From Bog-793 sp050013835 (GTDB lineage Bacteria; Actinomycetota; Acidimicrobiia; Acidimicrobiales; Bog-793), in contig JBEKEM010000005.1 of the NCBI GenBank assembly GCA_050013835.1, forward strand, positions 62,001-126,000: 64,000 nt of DNA, written 5' to 3'. Positions 1 through 8,043 of the stretch are shown in pieces. The notes below the pieces were generated by a model that was not told the DNA's origin, searched no databases, and worked only from the letters and a program-made list of their open reading frames with translations. Every line of letters begins with the position of its first letter. The stretch's first letter is position 1. Both the position numbers and the translations under genes were made by a program.

Positions 1-1
1 C

Positions 2-1258
2 GGCTACACGGAGACCTCCGCCGCCGCCCGGGTGCTCGGCGTCGAGGCCCGTCCCGACGCCGCCGGGTTTGCCAACATCGACGGCGAGACGGTGCCGGAG
101 GGCGCCGAGCTCGTCGACGTCTTCCTCGACCGGACTCCTTTCTACGCCGAGTCCGGCGGCCAGGTCGGCGACACGGGGACGATCACGGCCGCGACGGGCG
201 AGTTCCGGGTCCTCGACACCACCTCGGCCGACGGGGTGACCTGCCACACCGGCTACGTCGTCTCGGGGGAGGTCGCCCCCGGGGCCGAGGTCACGGCGGC
301 GATCGACGTGGCGCGGCGCGAGTCGATCCGCCGCAACCACACGGCGACCCATCTTCTCCACTGGGCGCTGCGGGCGACCCTCGGCGAGCACGTGCGCCAG
401 CAGGGCTCGCTCGTCGCCCCCGACCGGCTGCGGTTCGACTTCAGCCACTTCGCCGCCGTCACGCCGGACGAGCTCGCGACCGTCGAGGACCTGGTCTCGG
501 CGGCGATCCTCACCGACTCGCCTGTCGAGGTCAACGAGGCCTCGCGGGCCGAGGCCGAGGCGGCGGGCGCGATCGCCTTCTTCGGCGAGAAGTACGGCGA
601 GCGGGTCCGGGTCGTCCGGGCCGGGCCGGAGTCGACCGAGCTGTGCGGCGGGACCCACGTCCCGGCGCTCGGCACGATCGGGCCGTTCCGCATCGTCTCG
701 GAGAGCTCGATCGGGGCGAACACGCGGCGGATCGAGGCGACCACTGGCACCGGCTCGTACGCCCAGATCCGTCGGCTCACCTCGGTGGCGGCGGTCGCGG
801 CGGCGACACTGCACACGACCCCCGACGAGCTCGCCGAGGCGGTCGAGCGCCTGGTCGAGCGGGAGCGCGCGCTTCTCGACGAGCTGCGGCGTCTCCAGGC
901 GCGGGCACTCGCCGCCGAGGCACACGAGCTCGCCGCCGCAGCCGAGGCGGGCCGTGTCGTCGCCCGGCGCGACGGCGTCGACGCGGGGACGCTGCGCGAT
1001 CTCGCCCTCGCCGTACGGCGCGAGCCCGGTGTCGACTCCGTCGGGCTCGCCGGCACGACCGCCGACGGGCGGGTCGCCATCGTCGTCGCGACGACCAAGT
1101 CGAGCGGCGTCGACGCCCGCCCGGTCGCCTCGGCGGCGGCGGCCGCAGTGGGCGGAGGCGGGGGGGGATCGCCGGAGCTCGCCACGGCCGGCGGCCGAGA
1201 CTCGGGCGCCATCGACGAGGCGCTGGCGACGATGCGCACACTTCTCGGCACTCCTTGA
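2..1258 (+). CDS. alaS: Alanyl-tRNA synthetase, C-terminal part (5' truncated by window edge)
   Basis: Charges tRNA-Ala in the cytoplasm and clears mischarged Ser/Gly-tRNA through its editing domain. The frame is open from base 2 (GYTETSAAARVL), so the true start lies before the window; 418 residues are visible. They cover the end of the tRNA-binding region, the editing (SAD) domain with the zinc/editing motif HTATH near residue 115 and the partner CGGTH near residue 217, then an alanine/glutamate-rich coiled coil and the C-terminal DHHA1-like domain with a glycine run (GGGGGG) before SPELATAGGRD. The catalytic aminoacylation domain is missing here. The stop codon overlaps the start of ruvX, the usual alaS-ruvX-aroE order of actinobacteria. 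A run of eight G lies at about 1159-1166, inside the glycine stretch. Confidence 0.95.
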   Translation, partial: GYTETSAAARVLGVEARPDAAGFANIDGETVPEGAELVDVFLDRTPFYAESGGQVGDTGTITAATGEFRVLDTTSADGVTCHTGYVVSGEVAPGAEVTAAIDVARRESIRRNHTATHLLHWALRATLGEHVRQQGSLVAPDRLRFDFSHFAAVTPDELATVEDLVSAAILTDSPVEVNEASRAEAEAAGAIAFFGEKYGERVRVVRAGPESTELCGGTHVPALGTIGPFRIVSESSIGANTRRIEATTGTGSYAQIRRLTSVAAVAAATLHTTPDELAEAVERLVERERALLDELRRLQARALAAEAHELAAAAEAGRVVARRDGVDAGTLRDLALAVRREPGVDSVGLAGTTADGRVAIVVATTKSSGVDARPVASAAAAAVGGGGGGSPELATAGGRDSGAIDEALATMRTLLGTP

Positions 1259-1755
1259 ACGAGGGCCCCGAGCATCCGCCCGCCAGCGGCGGGCCGGGGC
1301 CGTGCCTCGGTCTCGACCTCGGTGAGGCACGCATCGGCGTGGCGGTCACGGACTCGGCGCGCACGGTCGCCGTCCCGCGGTCGGTCCTCGCCCGCTCGGG
1401 CGACGAGACGGCTGACCACGCGGCGATCGCGCGCCTCGTCGCCGACGTGGGCGCGACTCTCGTCGTGGTGGGCGTGCCGCTTGGCCTCGACGGGGGGGTC
1501 GGCGCGGCGGCGGCACAGGCGGCTTCCGAGGCGGCCCGGCTGCGCGCGACGCTCGACGTCCCGGTCGCGACGGTCGATGAGCGGCTCTCGACGGTCGAGG
1601 CCGCCCGCCGGCGGCGCGAGGCCGACCCCGCCCGAAGGGGCCCCGCCGACCGCCCGCGTCCCCGCCGGCCCGTTGGGAGGCGGCGCCCGCCCGTCGACGC
1701 CGGCGCCGCGGCGGTGATCCTCCAGGCCTTCATCGACCGGGAGCGGCGACGGTGA
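1255..1755 (+). CDS. ruvX: Putative Holliday junction resolvase / pre-16S rRNA nuclease YqgF (RuvX)
   Basis: Member of the RNase H-fold YqgF/RuvX family, implicated in 16S rRNA 5' maturation and possibly Holliday-junction cleavage. The 166-residue product has the family core: LGLDLGEARIGVAVTD near residues 16-31 (first catalytic Asp), a central VVVGVPLGLDG strand, VATVDERLSTVEA with the DER motif, and VDAGAAAVILQAF at the C-terminus. Between the last two blocks lies an Arg/Pro-rich insertion of about 30 residues. I chose the TTG start at 1255, which overlaps the alaS stop as TTGA, because no other start codon lies before the first catalytic motif. Its own stop overlaps the aroE start, so the three genes are translationally coupled. 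Confidence 0.85.
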   Translation: MNEGPEHPPASGGPGPCLGLDLGEARIGVAVTDSARTVAVPRSVLARSGDETADHAAIARLVADVGATLVVVGVPLGLDGGVGAAAAQAASEAARLRATLDVPVATVDERLSTVEAARRRREADPARRGPADRPRPRRPVGRRRPPVDAGAAAVILQAFIDRERRR

Positions 1756-2612
1756 TCGGGCTGGAGGGTGCCGTCCCCGTCGGCCGGACGCTCGCCGCCG
1801 GGCTCATCGGCGATCCCGTCGCCCATTCGCTCTCGCCGGTGATCCACAACGCGGCCTACGCCGCCCTGGGACTCGACTGGTGCTACAAGGCCTTCCTCGT
1901 GCACGACGGCGACGTGGGGCGCGCCCTGTCGTCGGCGGCGGCGCGGGGCCTGCGGGGGCTCTCGGTGACGACGCCGCACAAGGTTGCCGCCGCGACCGCC
2001 TGCGACGAGCGCTCGGCGGCCGTCGCGCGGATCGGCGCGGCGAACACCGTCGTCTTCTCGGGGGGCCGCACGCGGGCCGAGACGACCGACGGACCGGGTC
2101 TGCTCGACGACCTCGCCGCGACCTGGCGCTTCAACCCGGCCGGGCAGGTCTGCGCCGTGGTGGGGGCCGGTGCGACGGCGCGGGCGATCGTCGCCGCCCT
2201 GGCCGACGCCGGGGCGGCCGAGGTCCTCGTCATCGACCGGACTGAGGCGCACGCCGAGGCCGCCGCCGCGCTCGCCGGCCCGGCGGGACGGGTGGCACGG
2301 CCCCGCGACGTCGCCGGGGCCGCGCTCGTCGTCCAGGCGACCTCGGTCGGGTTCGCCGGGGACCCGACCGGCTTCGATGGCGGCTGGGAGGCGGTCACCC
2401 ACCACCTGGGCGCGGAGCAGTTCGCCGTCGACGTCGTCTACGCGCCCCCCGTCACGGAGTTTCTCGCCCTGGCGGGCGCCCAGGGGGCCCGCGTGCGCAA
2501 CGGCCTCGGCATGCTCGTGCACCAGGCGGCCCACCAGGTGGTCCTCTTCACCGGCCGCACCCCGCCGGTCGGGGTGATGTTCGCGGCCCTCGGCATCACG
2601 CCCGGGCCGTAG
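1752..2612 (+). CDS. aroE: Shikimate dehydrogenase
   Basis: Reduces 3-dehydroshikimate to shikimate with NADPH in the aromatic amino acid pathway. At 286 residues it has the normal family length. Substrate-binding motif SLS is at residues 26-28 in DPVAHSLSPVIHNAA; the catalytic Lys is K77 in SVTTPHK and the paired Asp is D113 in TTDGPG (the family usually has NTDG, so Asn is Thr here). The Rossmann motif GAGATARAIVAAL follows, and GLGMLVHQAAHQ is the C-terminal substrate motif. The GTG start overlaps the ruvX stop by four bases (GTGA), indicating coupling. The gene is followed by a 68-base gap before rodA. Confidence 0.95.
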   Translation: MIGLEGAVPVGRTLAAGLIGDPVAHSLSPVIHNAAYAALGLDWCYKAFLVHDGDVGRALSSAAARGLRGLSVTTPHKVAAATACDERSAAVARIGAANTVVFSGGRTRAETTDGPGLLDDLAATWRFNPAGQVCAVVGAGATARAIVAALADAGAAEVLVIDRTEAHAEAAAALAGPAGRVARPRDVAGAALVVQATSVGFAGDPTGFDGGWEAVTHHLGAEQFAVDVVYAPPVTEFLALAGAQGARVRNGLGMLVHQAAHQVVLFTGRTPPVGVMFAALGITPGP

Positions 2613-2680
2613 CCGACGCGGGCCCCGAGCGCCGGTTCCCTGGGTCCGCTGTCGCCACGGCCCCGGTAACCTCTCGGGAC

Positions 2681-3841
2681 GTGGCGGTCGACACCCTGGA
2701 GCGACGCGCGCGCGTCGCGCGCCGCCGGGGGGAGAGCGCCCGCGTCGCCATCCTGCGCCACGTCGACTTCGTGCTGCTGGGCTCGATCGCCGTGCTGGCG
2801 GCTGTCGGGGTCGTGATGGTGTACTCCGCCTCGCGCTCGATCTACCCCCTCGAGCCGACCTACTTCCTGAAGCGCCAGATCGCCTACGACGTCGTGGGGG
2901 CGGGGGCGATGGCCCTCTTCGCCCTCGTCGACTACCGGCGGCTCGAGGAGTGGGCCTATGTCATCTACGGCGCCGTGGTGCTCGCGCTTCTCGCCGTGAG
3001 GGTGATCGGGCACTCCCAGAACGGGGCGGAACGCTGGATCTCGCTCGCTGGGTTCCAGTTCCAGCCGTCGGAGTTCGCCGTGCTCGCCGTCATCGTCGCC
3101 GTCGGCGTGTACATCGCGCGCCACGAACGCCTCCTCAACGTCCGCTCCATCGCCACGCTGGTCGCCATGGCGGGGCTGCCGGTGCTGCTCGTCGTCGTGC
3201 AGCCGGACCTCGGTACGGCGATCCTGCTCGTCGGGGTGCTCTTCGTGATGTTCTTCGTCGGCGGGGTTCGCCTGCGCTTCCTGGCGACGCTGGTCGTGCT
3301 GGCGGTCGCCGGCTTCGCCTGCGCTGTCGCCCTCCACGTCCTCAGCCGCTACCAGCTCGACCGGCTGACCGCCTTCCTGCACCAGGACCAGGGCGGGAGC
3401 CAGACGCTCAACTACAACGTCATCCAGTCCAAGACGGCGATCGGTGCCGGGGGGCTGAACGGCACGGGCCTTTTCAACGGGCTCGAGACGAAGCTCGGCT
3501 TCGTGCCGATCCAGTACGCCGACTTCATCTTCTCCGCCGTCGGCGAGCAGCTCGGCTTCGTCGGCTCGGCGCTCCTCGTCGGGCTGTACGGTCTCGTCGC
3601 CCTGCGTGTCGTGCGGGCCATCCAGACCGCCCGGGACTCACTCGGGCGTCTGCTCTGCGCCGGCGTGCTGGCCTTCCTCGTCGTCTCGGTCTTCGAGAAC
3701 ATCGGGATGGCGACGGGGATCATGCCGATCACGGGGATCCCGCTCCCGTTCGTTTCCTACGGGGGCTCGGCGCTCATCGCCTTTTTCATCGCGATGGGCC
3801 TGGTACTCAACGTCGAACTGCATCGGAGCCGCCAGAGATGA
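2681..3841 (+). CDS. rodA: SEDS-family peptidoglycan glycosyltransferase (RodA-like)
   Basis: Polytopic membrane protein of the SEDS family that polymerises glycan strands with a partner class B PBP. The 386 residues contain about ten hydrophobic segments after a basic cytoplasmic N-terminus. Family signatures are FQPSEFAVLAVIV, QPDLGTAILLVG, the loop DFIFSAVGEQLGF and the C-terminal PFVSYGGSALIAFF. The short FtsW extension is absent, and TAIGAGGLNGTG resembles the RodA glycine loop, so RodA is favoured over FtsW. Start is GTG; a GGTAACCT box lies 8 bases upstream of it, suggesting a very short or absent leader. The stop overlaps the next gene's ATG (ATGA). A second SEDS protein is encoded on the opposite strand at 4422-5789. 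Confidence 0.85.
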   Translation: MAVDTLERRARVARRRGESARVAILRHVDFVLLGSIAVLAAVGVVMVYSASRSIYPLEPTYFLKRQIAYDVVGAGAMALFALVDYRRLEEWAYVIYGAVVLALLAVRVIGHSQNGAERWISLAGFQFQPSEFAVLAVIVAVGVYIARHERLLNVRSIATLVAMAGLPVLLVVVQPDLGTAILLVGVLFVMFFVGGVRLRFLATLVVLAVAGFACAVALHVLSRYQLDRLTAFLHQDQGGSQTLNYNVIQSKTAIGAGGLNGTGLFNGLETKLGFVPIQYADFIFSAVGEQLGFVGSALLVGLYGLVALRVVRAIQTARDSLGRLLCAGVLAFLVVSVFENIGMATGIMPITGIPLPFVSYGGSALIAFFIAMGLVLNVELHRSRQR

Positions 3842-4500
3842 CACCCAGTTCCGCCAAGTCCACCGCCAGCCCAGCTGGGCCGTCCGCGGCCATCCCCGGA
3901 CCCCGCAAGGCAGCGCGCCCCCCGGCCGAGCCGGCCGCGCCCGCGAAGACCCCCCGACCCCGCAAGGCAGCCGCCAAGGCGGCCGGGCCGGCCGCGCCGG
4001 CGAAGACCCCCCGACCTCGCAAGGCAGCCGCCAAGGCGGCCGGGCCGGCTGCCGCCGGGCAGGCCCTCTCGGGCGGCGGCGACGGGGAGGTGCGCGTCCT
4101 CGAGGTGATGATGGCGTTGCCGAACCCGAACCCGGTCATCATCCTCGAGGAGGTCGCCGCGCCGAAGCGGCGGCTCGCCATCCCGATCGGGTTCGCCGAG
4201 GGAACGGCGATCGCCTACGTGCTGCGCGGCCGCCCGACCCCGAAGCCGCTCACCCACGAGCTCTTCATCGACGTGGTCGCCCAGCTCGGCGGGCGGGTCG
4301 TCACGGCCCGCGTCACCCGCTACGCCGAGGGCGGCTACTTCGCCGAGATCGTCGTCGCGGCCCCGGGGAGAAGCTTCGTCGTCGCCTGCCGGCCCTCCGA
4401 CGCGATCGCGCTGGCGCTGCGTCAGGGTCCGGAGGCGACCGTCGTCGTCGCCTCGTCGCTGCTCGGCCAGCTCGGCACAGGGGGCGGAGCCGCGGGCTGA
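3838..4500 (+). CDS. Bifunctional nuclease (BFN/DUF151) domain protein with basic Ala/Lys/Pro-rich N-terminal tail
   Basis: The C-terminal half (about residues 85-210) is a BFN (DUF151) domain: VMMALPNPNPVIILEE, RLAIPIGFAEGTAIAY, LTHELFIDVV and the hallmark ACRPSDAIALALR. Family members have been linked to DNase/RNase activity and host defence in plants, but the role in bacteria is unsettled. The first 80 residues are low complexity with two exact 19-residue copies of a K/R/P/A block ending KAAAKAAG, like histone-H1-type tails, suggesting nucleic-acid binding (inference). The ATG overlaps the rodA stop (ATGA). Its 3' end runs 79 bases into the 3' end of the opposing SEDS gene. Confidence 0.8.
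   Translation: MTPSSAKSTASPAGPSAAIPGPRKAARPPAEPAAPAKTPRPRKAAAKAAGPAAPAKTPRPRKAAAKAAGPAAAGQALSGGGDGEVRVLEVMMALPNPNPVIILEEVAAPKRRLAIPIGFAEGTAIAYVLRGRPTPKPLTHELFIDVVAQLGGRVVTARVTRYAEGGYFAEIVVAAPGRSFVVACRPSDAIALALRQGPEATVVVASSLLGQLGTGGGAAG
3931..4044 (+). repeat. Two tandem 57-bp direct repeats inside the BFN gene
   Basis: Units 3931-3987 and 3988-4044 are nearly identical (two base differences seen by eye) and each encodes 19 residues of the K/R/P/A-rich tail. A degenerate earlier copy (GPRKAARPP) and a partial following copy (PAAAG) flank them. The multiple-of-three length keeps the frame open, so copy number can change without disrupting the domain. Confidence 0.85.
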
Positions 4501-5789
4501 TTCCCCTCGTTGGAGATCCGCATCACGAGGGCGACGAGCGCCCAGTTGGCGACGAGCGAGGACCCGCCGTAGGAGACGAAGGGGAGTGTCACGCCCGTCA
4601 GGGGCAACAGGCGCGTGTTCCCCGCCATGATCAGGTAGGCCTGCAGGCCGAGGGCGACGGTCAGCCCGGCGGCGATGAGACGGGCGAACTCCGACCGCGC
4701 CCGGCGCGCCGCGCGCAGCCCCGCGCCGACGAAGATGGCGTAGCAGCAGACGACGGCCGCCGCCCCGACGAGGCCGAGCTCCTCGCCGATCACGGCGAAG
4801 ATGAAGTCGCTCGACGACACCGGCAGCACGCGGGCCGCGACCCCGAAGCCGATTCCCGTGCCCCAGACCCCCCCACGCCCGAAGGCGAGTTCGCCCTGGA
4901 TCGGCTGGAAGCCGGTCCCGGTGGCGTGCGCCCAGGGGTTGAGCCAGTCCGCGATGCGGCTGTTCACCTGCACGAGCAGGTGGCTGGCGACGAAGGTCGC
5001 CGCCACGAAGACGACGAGTCCGATCGCGACGTAGGTCCACCGCCCCGTCGTCATCCAGAGCATCAGGAGGAAGACGAGGAACAAAAGCAGGGAGAACCCG
5101 ATGTCGTGCTCGGCGAGGATGATGAGGAGCGCCATCGTCCCGGCGACGAGGATCGGCCCGAAGGCCCGCGGGTCCGGCAGCAGGCGGTTGCCGACACGCT
5201 GCGTCGAGACGGTGAGCAGCTCCCGCTTGTCGACGAAGTACGAGGCGAAGAAGATCACGAGGAGGAGCTTCGCGACCTCGACCGGCTGGAACTCGACCGA
5301 GGAGATATGCACCCACAGGCGCGCCCCGTTGATTTCCTCGCCGATGCCGGGCATGAGCGGCGAGACGAGGAGCAGGAAGGCGAACCCGGCGAGGAGGTAG
5401 CGGTAGCGTTCGAGGTCGCGGCTGCGCCTCACGACGACGAGCACGAGCGTGTAGAGCAGCAGTCCCACGACCGTCCAGGCGAGCTGCTGGCCCGCCCGCG
5501 TCGGGTCGCCCCGCTCGATCATCACGTAACCGAGGCCGTCGAGGAACAGCACCACCGGCACGATCACGGGGTCGGCGTGCGGCACGAGCCAGCGGTTCAC
5601 CACCTGCATGCCCAGGCCGATCCCGACGAGGGCGGCGATGAACAAGACGACGTGGTCCGGGAGGGCGTTCGTCGCGGCGAGCGACTCCAAGAGGGTCGCC
5701 GACAGCACGACGAGGGCGGCGACGGCGAGGAGTCCCGCCTCGGTCCTCCGGCGGGGCTTGGTGCGGCGCCGGGGGGCGGCGAGCGTCAC
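4422..5789 (-). CDS. SEDS-family cell-wall polymerase, FtsW/RodA type
   Basis: Second SEDS membrane glycosyltransferase of the window, 455 residues with about 12 hydrophobic segments. Signatures are EFQPVEVAKLLLVIFFASYF, ILAEHDIGFSLLLF, SSSDFIFAVIGEELGLVG and PFVSYGGSSLVANW. It is longer than the RodA-like copy because of an extra N-terminal membrane block, a form seen in actinobacterial FtsW/RodA proteins of the pknAB-pbpA region, although no kinase or PBP gene is adjacent here. I chose GTG at 5789; a TACCGT box ends 7 bases upstream, consistent with a leaderless mRNA. The gene is convergent with, and overlaps by 79 bases, the BFN gene; it is divergent from ppk1 with a gap of only 54 bases. 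FtsW versus RodA cannot be settled from sequence alone. Confidence 0.85.
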   Translation of the reverse strand: MTLAAPRRRTKPRRRTEAGLLAVAALVVLSATLLESLAATNALPDHVVLFIAALVGIGLGMQVVNRWLVPHADPVIVPVVLFLDGLGYVMIERGDPTRAGQQLAWTVVGLLLYTLVLVVVRRSRDLERYRYLLAGFAFLLLVSPLMPGIGEEINGARLWVHISSVEFQPVEVAKLLLVIFFASYFVDKRELLTVSTQRVGNRLLPDPRAFGPILVAGTMALLIILAEHDIGFSLLLFLVFLLMLWMTTGRWTYVAIGLVVFVAATFVASHLLVQVNSRIADWLNPWAHATGTGFQPIQGELAFGRGGVWGTGIGFGVAARVLPVSSSDFIFAVIGEELGLVGAAAVVCCYAIFVGAGLRAARRARSEFARLIAAGLTVALGLQAYLIMAGNTRLLPLTGVTLPFVSYGGSSLVANWALVALVMRISNEGNQPAAPPPVPSWPSSDEATTTVASGP

Positions 5790-5831
5790 GCCTCGTACGG
5801 TAGTTGAAGGAAGGGGGCGCACAAGGCCAGG

Positions 5832-5837
5832 TAACCT
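5832..5837 (+). promoter_or_regulatory. Probable -10 box of leaderless ppk1 promoter (TAACCT)
   Basis: TAACCT fits TANNNT and ends exactly 6 bases before the ppk1 ATG at 5844, the spacing expected when transcription begins at the start codon. The GGGGAG that follows could also act as a weak ribosome-binding site. Confidence 0.55.
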
Positions 5838-5843
5838 GGGGAG

Positions 5844-8036
5844 ATGGCAACCGAGCCGCTCATCGAGGACGCCAGGCGGCAGCCGGCCCCCCTTGCCGCT
5901 CCCGTCGACCGGGAGAGCTTCGGGCCGGCGCGTTACTTGAACCGGGAGCTGTCGTGGCTCGACTTCGCCCGCCGGGTCCTCGAGCTCGCCGACGACTCCT
6001 CGCTGCCACTGCTCGAGCGGTCGAAGTTCCTGGCGATCTTCTCGACCGGGCTCGACGAGTACTTCCAGGTGCGCGTGGCCGGACTGAAGAACCGGCTCGA
6101 CGCCGGCCGCCGCAGCCGCTCGGCCGACGGCCGGAGCGTCCTCGAGATCCTCGCCGCGGTCCGGGAGAAGGTGACGGCGCTCGTTGAGTACGAGGCCCGG
6201 ATCTTCAACGAGACGGTCCGCCCGGGACTGGCCGCCGCCGGTGTCGGGATCGTCGAGTGGGCCACGCTCGAACGGGCCGATCAGCTCCGCCTGCGGCGCC
6301 AGTTCGAGACCGACATGTTCCCGGTCCTCACCCCTTTGGCCGTCGACCCGGGGCACCCCTTCCCGTACATCTCGAACCTCTCGCTCAACCTCGCGGTCTC
6401 GGTCGAGGACCCGGTCTCCGGCGAGGGACGCTTCGCCCGGGTCAAGGTGCCGCCGTCGCTGCCGCGCTTCGTCTCCGTCGACGAGGCGCGCTTCGTGCCC
6501 CTCGAGCAGGTGATCGCGGCGAACCTCGCCGACTTGTTCCCGGAGATGCGGATCGGCTCGTGCCACCCCTTCCGGGTCACCCGCAACGCCGACACCGACG
6601 TCGACGACAGCGAGGACGAGGACCTGCTCGCCGCGGTCGAGTTCGAGCTGCGCCAGCGGCGCTTCGGCCGGGCCGTGCGGCTCGAGGTCGGGCCCGAGAT
6701 GCCCCCCGACACCGTCGAGTTCCTGCGCCGGGAGCTCGAGCTCGGCGGGGTCGACGTCTACCGCCTGGAGGCGCCGCTCGACCTCGGCCAGCTCTGGTCG
6801 ATCGCCGGGCTCGACCGCCCCGACCTCGCCATGCCGGCGTTCTCGCCGCGCGCCCCGGCGGTGGTGATGACCGACGCCGGCATGCCGGTCGACATCTTCG
6901 CCCTGCTGCGTGAGCGCGACGTCCTCGTCCACCACCCCTACGACTCGTTCGCCTCCTCGGTCGAGGAGTTCATTTCCCAGGCGGCCTCCGACCCCAACGT
7001 GCTCGCCATCAAGCAGACGCTGTACCGGACCTCGGGGGACACGCCCTTCGTCACCGCCCTGGCCGCCGCCGCCGAGGCCGGCAAGCAGGTCGCCGTGCTC
7101 GTCGAGCTGCAGGCTCGCTTTGACGAGCAGCGCAACATCGCCTGGGCGCGACAGCTCGAGGAGTCGGGCGTCCACGTCGTCTACGGGGTCGTGGGACTAA
7201 AGACGCACTCCAAGACGGCGCTCGTCGTGCGCCGCGAAGCCGACGGAATCCGCCGCTACTGCCACATTGGGACCGGCAACTACAACTCGGACACCGCCCG
7301 CATCTACGAGGACCTGGGTCTGCTCACCGCCAATCCGGTGCTCGGCGAGGACCTCACCGCCCTTTTCAACCACCTGACGGGGTTTTCGCGCTCGATCGAG
7401 ACCCGCCAGCTCATCGTGGCGCCGACCCAGTTCCGCCCCTGGGCGCTGCGCGAGATCGCCCGCCAGCGCGACCTCGGCGAACGGGGCCGGATCTCGATCA
7501 AGGTGAACGGCCTCACCGACCCCGCCGTCATCGACGCCCTCTACGAGGCCTCCCAGGCCGGGGTGCGGGAGGAGCTGCTGGTCCGGGGGCTGTGCTGTTT
7601 GCGTCCCGGGATCCCGGGGCTGTCGGCGAACATCACGGTGAAGTCGATCGTCGGCCGCTTTCTCGAGCACTCCCGGATCTACCGCTTCGGTGTGCCGACG
7701 GCGGAGGTTCTTGCCGCGAGCGAGCTCGACCGGCGCGCGCCCGAGGACGCCCCCGACAACCCGGCGAGGTACTTCATCGGCTCGGCGGACCTGATGGAGC
7801 GCAACCTCGACCACCGGATCGAGGAGATCGTTCCCGTCGCCGACGCCGAGCTGTGCGGGCGGCTCGAGGACATCCTCGCCCTCGACCTCGCCGACGACGA
7901 GTCCTCGTGGGACCTGCGCGCCGACGGGATCTACACCCGGATCGAGACGAAACTGGGCGTCTGCGCCCAGAAGCGTTTCGAGGAGCTCGCCCGGGAGCGC
8001 TCGCGTCGCCGGCGCGAGCCGGACAACCCGGCCTAG
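5844..8036 (+). CDS. ppk1: Polyphosphate kinase 1
   Basis: Reversibly transfers the gamma-phosphate of ATP to inorganic polyphosphate. The 730-residue product shows all PPK1 domains: N-terminal NRELSWLDFARRVLELA, IFSTGLDEYFQVRVAG, the middle RVTRNADTDVDD, the catalytic core KQTLYRTS and GLKTHSKTALVVRRE, and the second core block. The autophosphorylated His is H455 in the KTHSK motif and the second essential His is H609 in FLEHSRIYRF. GTGNYN (ATP site) is intact. The ATG at 5844 is preceded by a TANNNT box at 6-base spacing. A Ppx/GppA gene starts 7 bases after the stop, pairing synthesis with breakdown. Confidence 0.97.
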   Translation: MATEPLIEDARRQPAPLAAPVDRESFGPARYLNRELSWLDFARRVLELADDSSLPLLERSKFLAIFSTGLDEYFQVRVAGLKNRLDAGRRSRSADGRSVLEILAAVREKVTALVEYEARIFNETVRPGLAAAGVGIVEWATLERADQLRLRRQFETDMFPVLTPLAVDPGHPFPYISNLSLNLAVSVEDPVSGEGRFARVKVPPSLPRFVSVDEARFVPLEQVIAANLADLFPEMRIGSCHPFRVTRNADTDVDDSEDEDLLAAVEFELRQRRFGRAVRLEVGPEMPPDTVEFLRRELELGGVDVYRLEAPLDLGQLWSIAGLDRPDLAMPAFSPRAPAVVMTDAGMPVDIFALLRERDVLVHHPYDSFASSVEEFISQAASDPNVLAIKQTLYRTSGDTPFVTALAAAAEAGKQVAVLVELQARFDEQRNIAWARQLEESGVHVVYGVVGLKTHSKTALVVRREADGIRRYCHIGTGNYNSDTARIYEDLGLLTANPVLGEDLTALFNHLTGFSRSIETRQLIVAPTQFRPWALREIARQRDLGERGRISIKVNGLTDPAVIDALYEASQAGVREELLVRGLCCLRPGIPGLSANITVKSIVGRFLEHSRIYRFGVPTAEVLAASELDRRAPEDAPDNPARYFIGSADLMERNLDHRIEEIVPVADAELCGRLEDILALDLADDESSWDLRADGIYTRIETKLGVCAQKRFEELARERSRRRREPDNPA

Positions 8037-8043
8037 CCCCCCG

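Noticed and set aside
1159..1166. Frameshift at the eight-G run in alaS
   Set aside because: The frame reads through correctly into the conserved DHHA1 glycine motif and the expected stop.
253..2534. Long minus-strand open frames opposite alaS-ruvX-aroE
   Set aside because: Arg/Ser/Ala-rich shadow translations of high-GC genes; no motifs, and the plus-strand genes are unambiguous.
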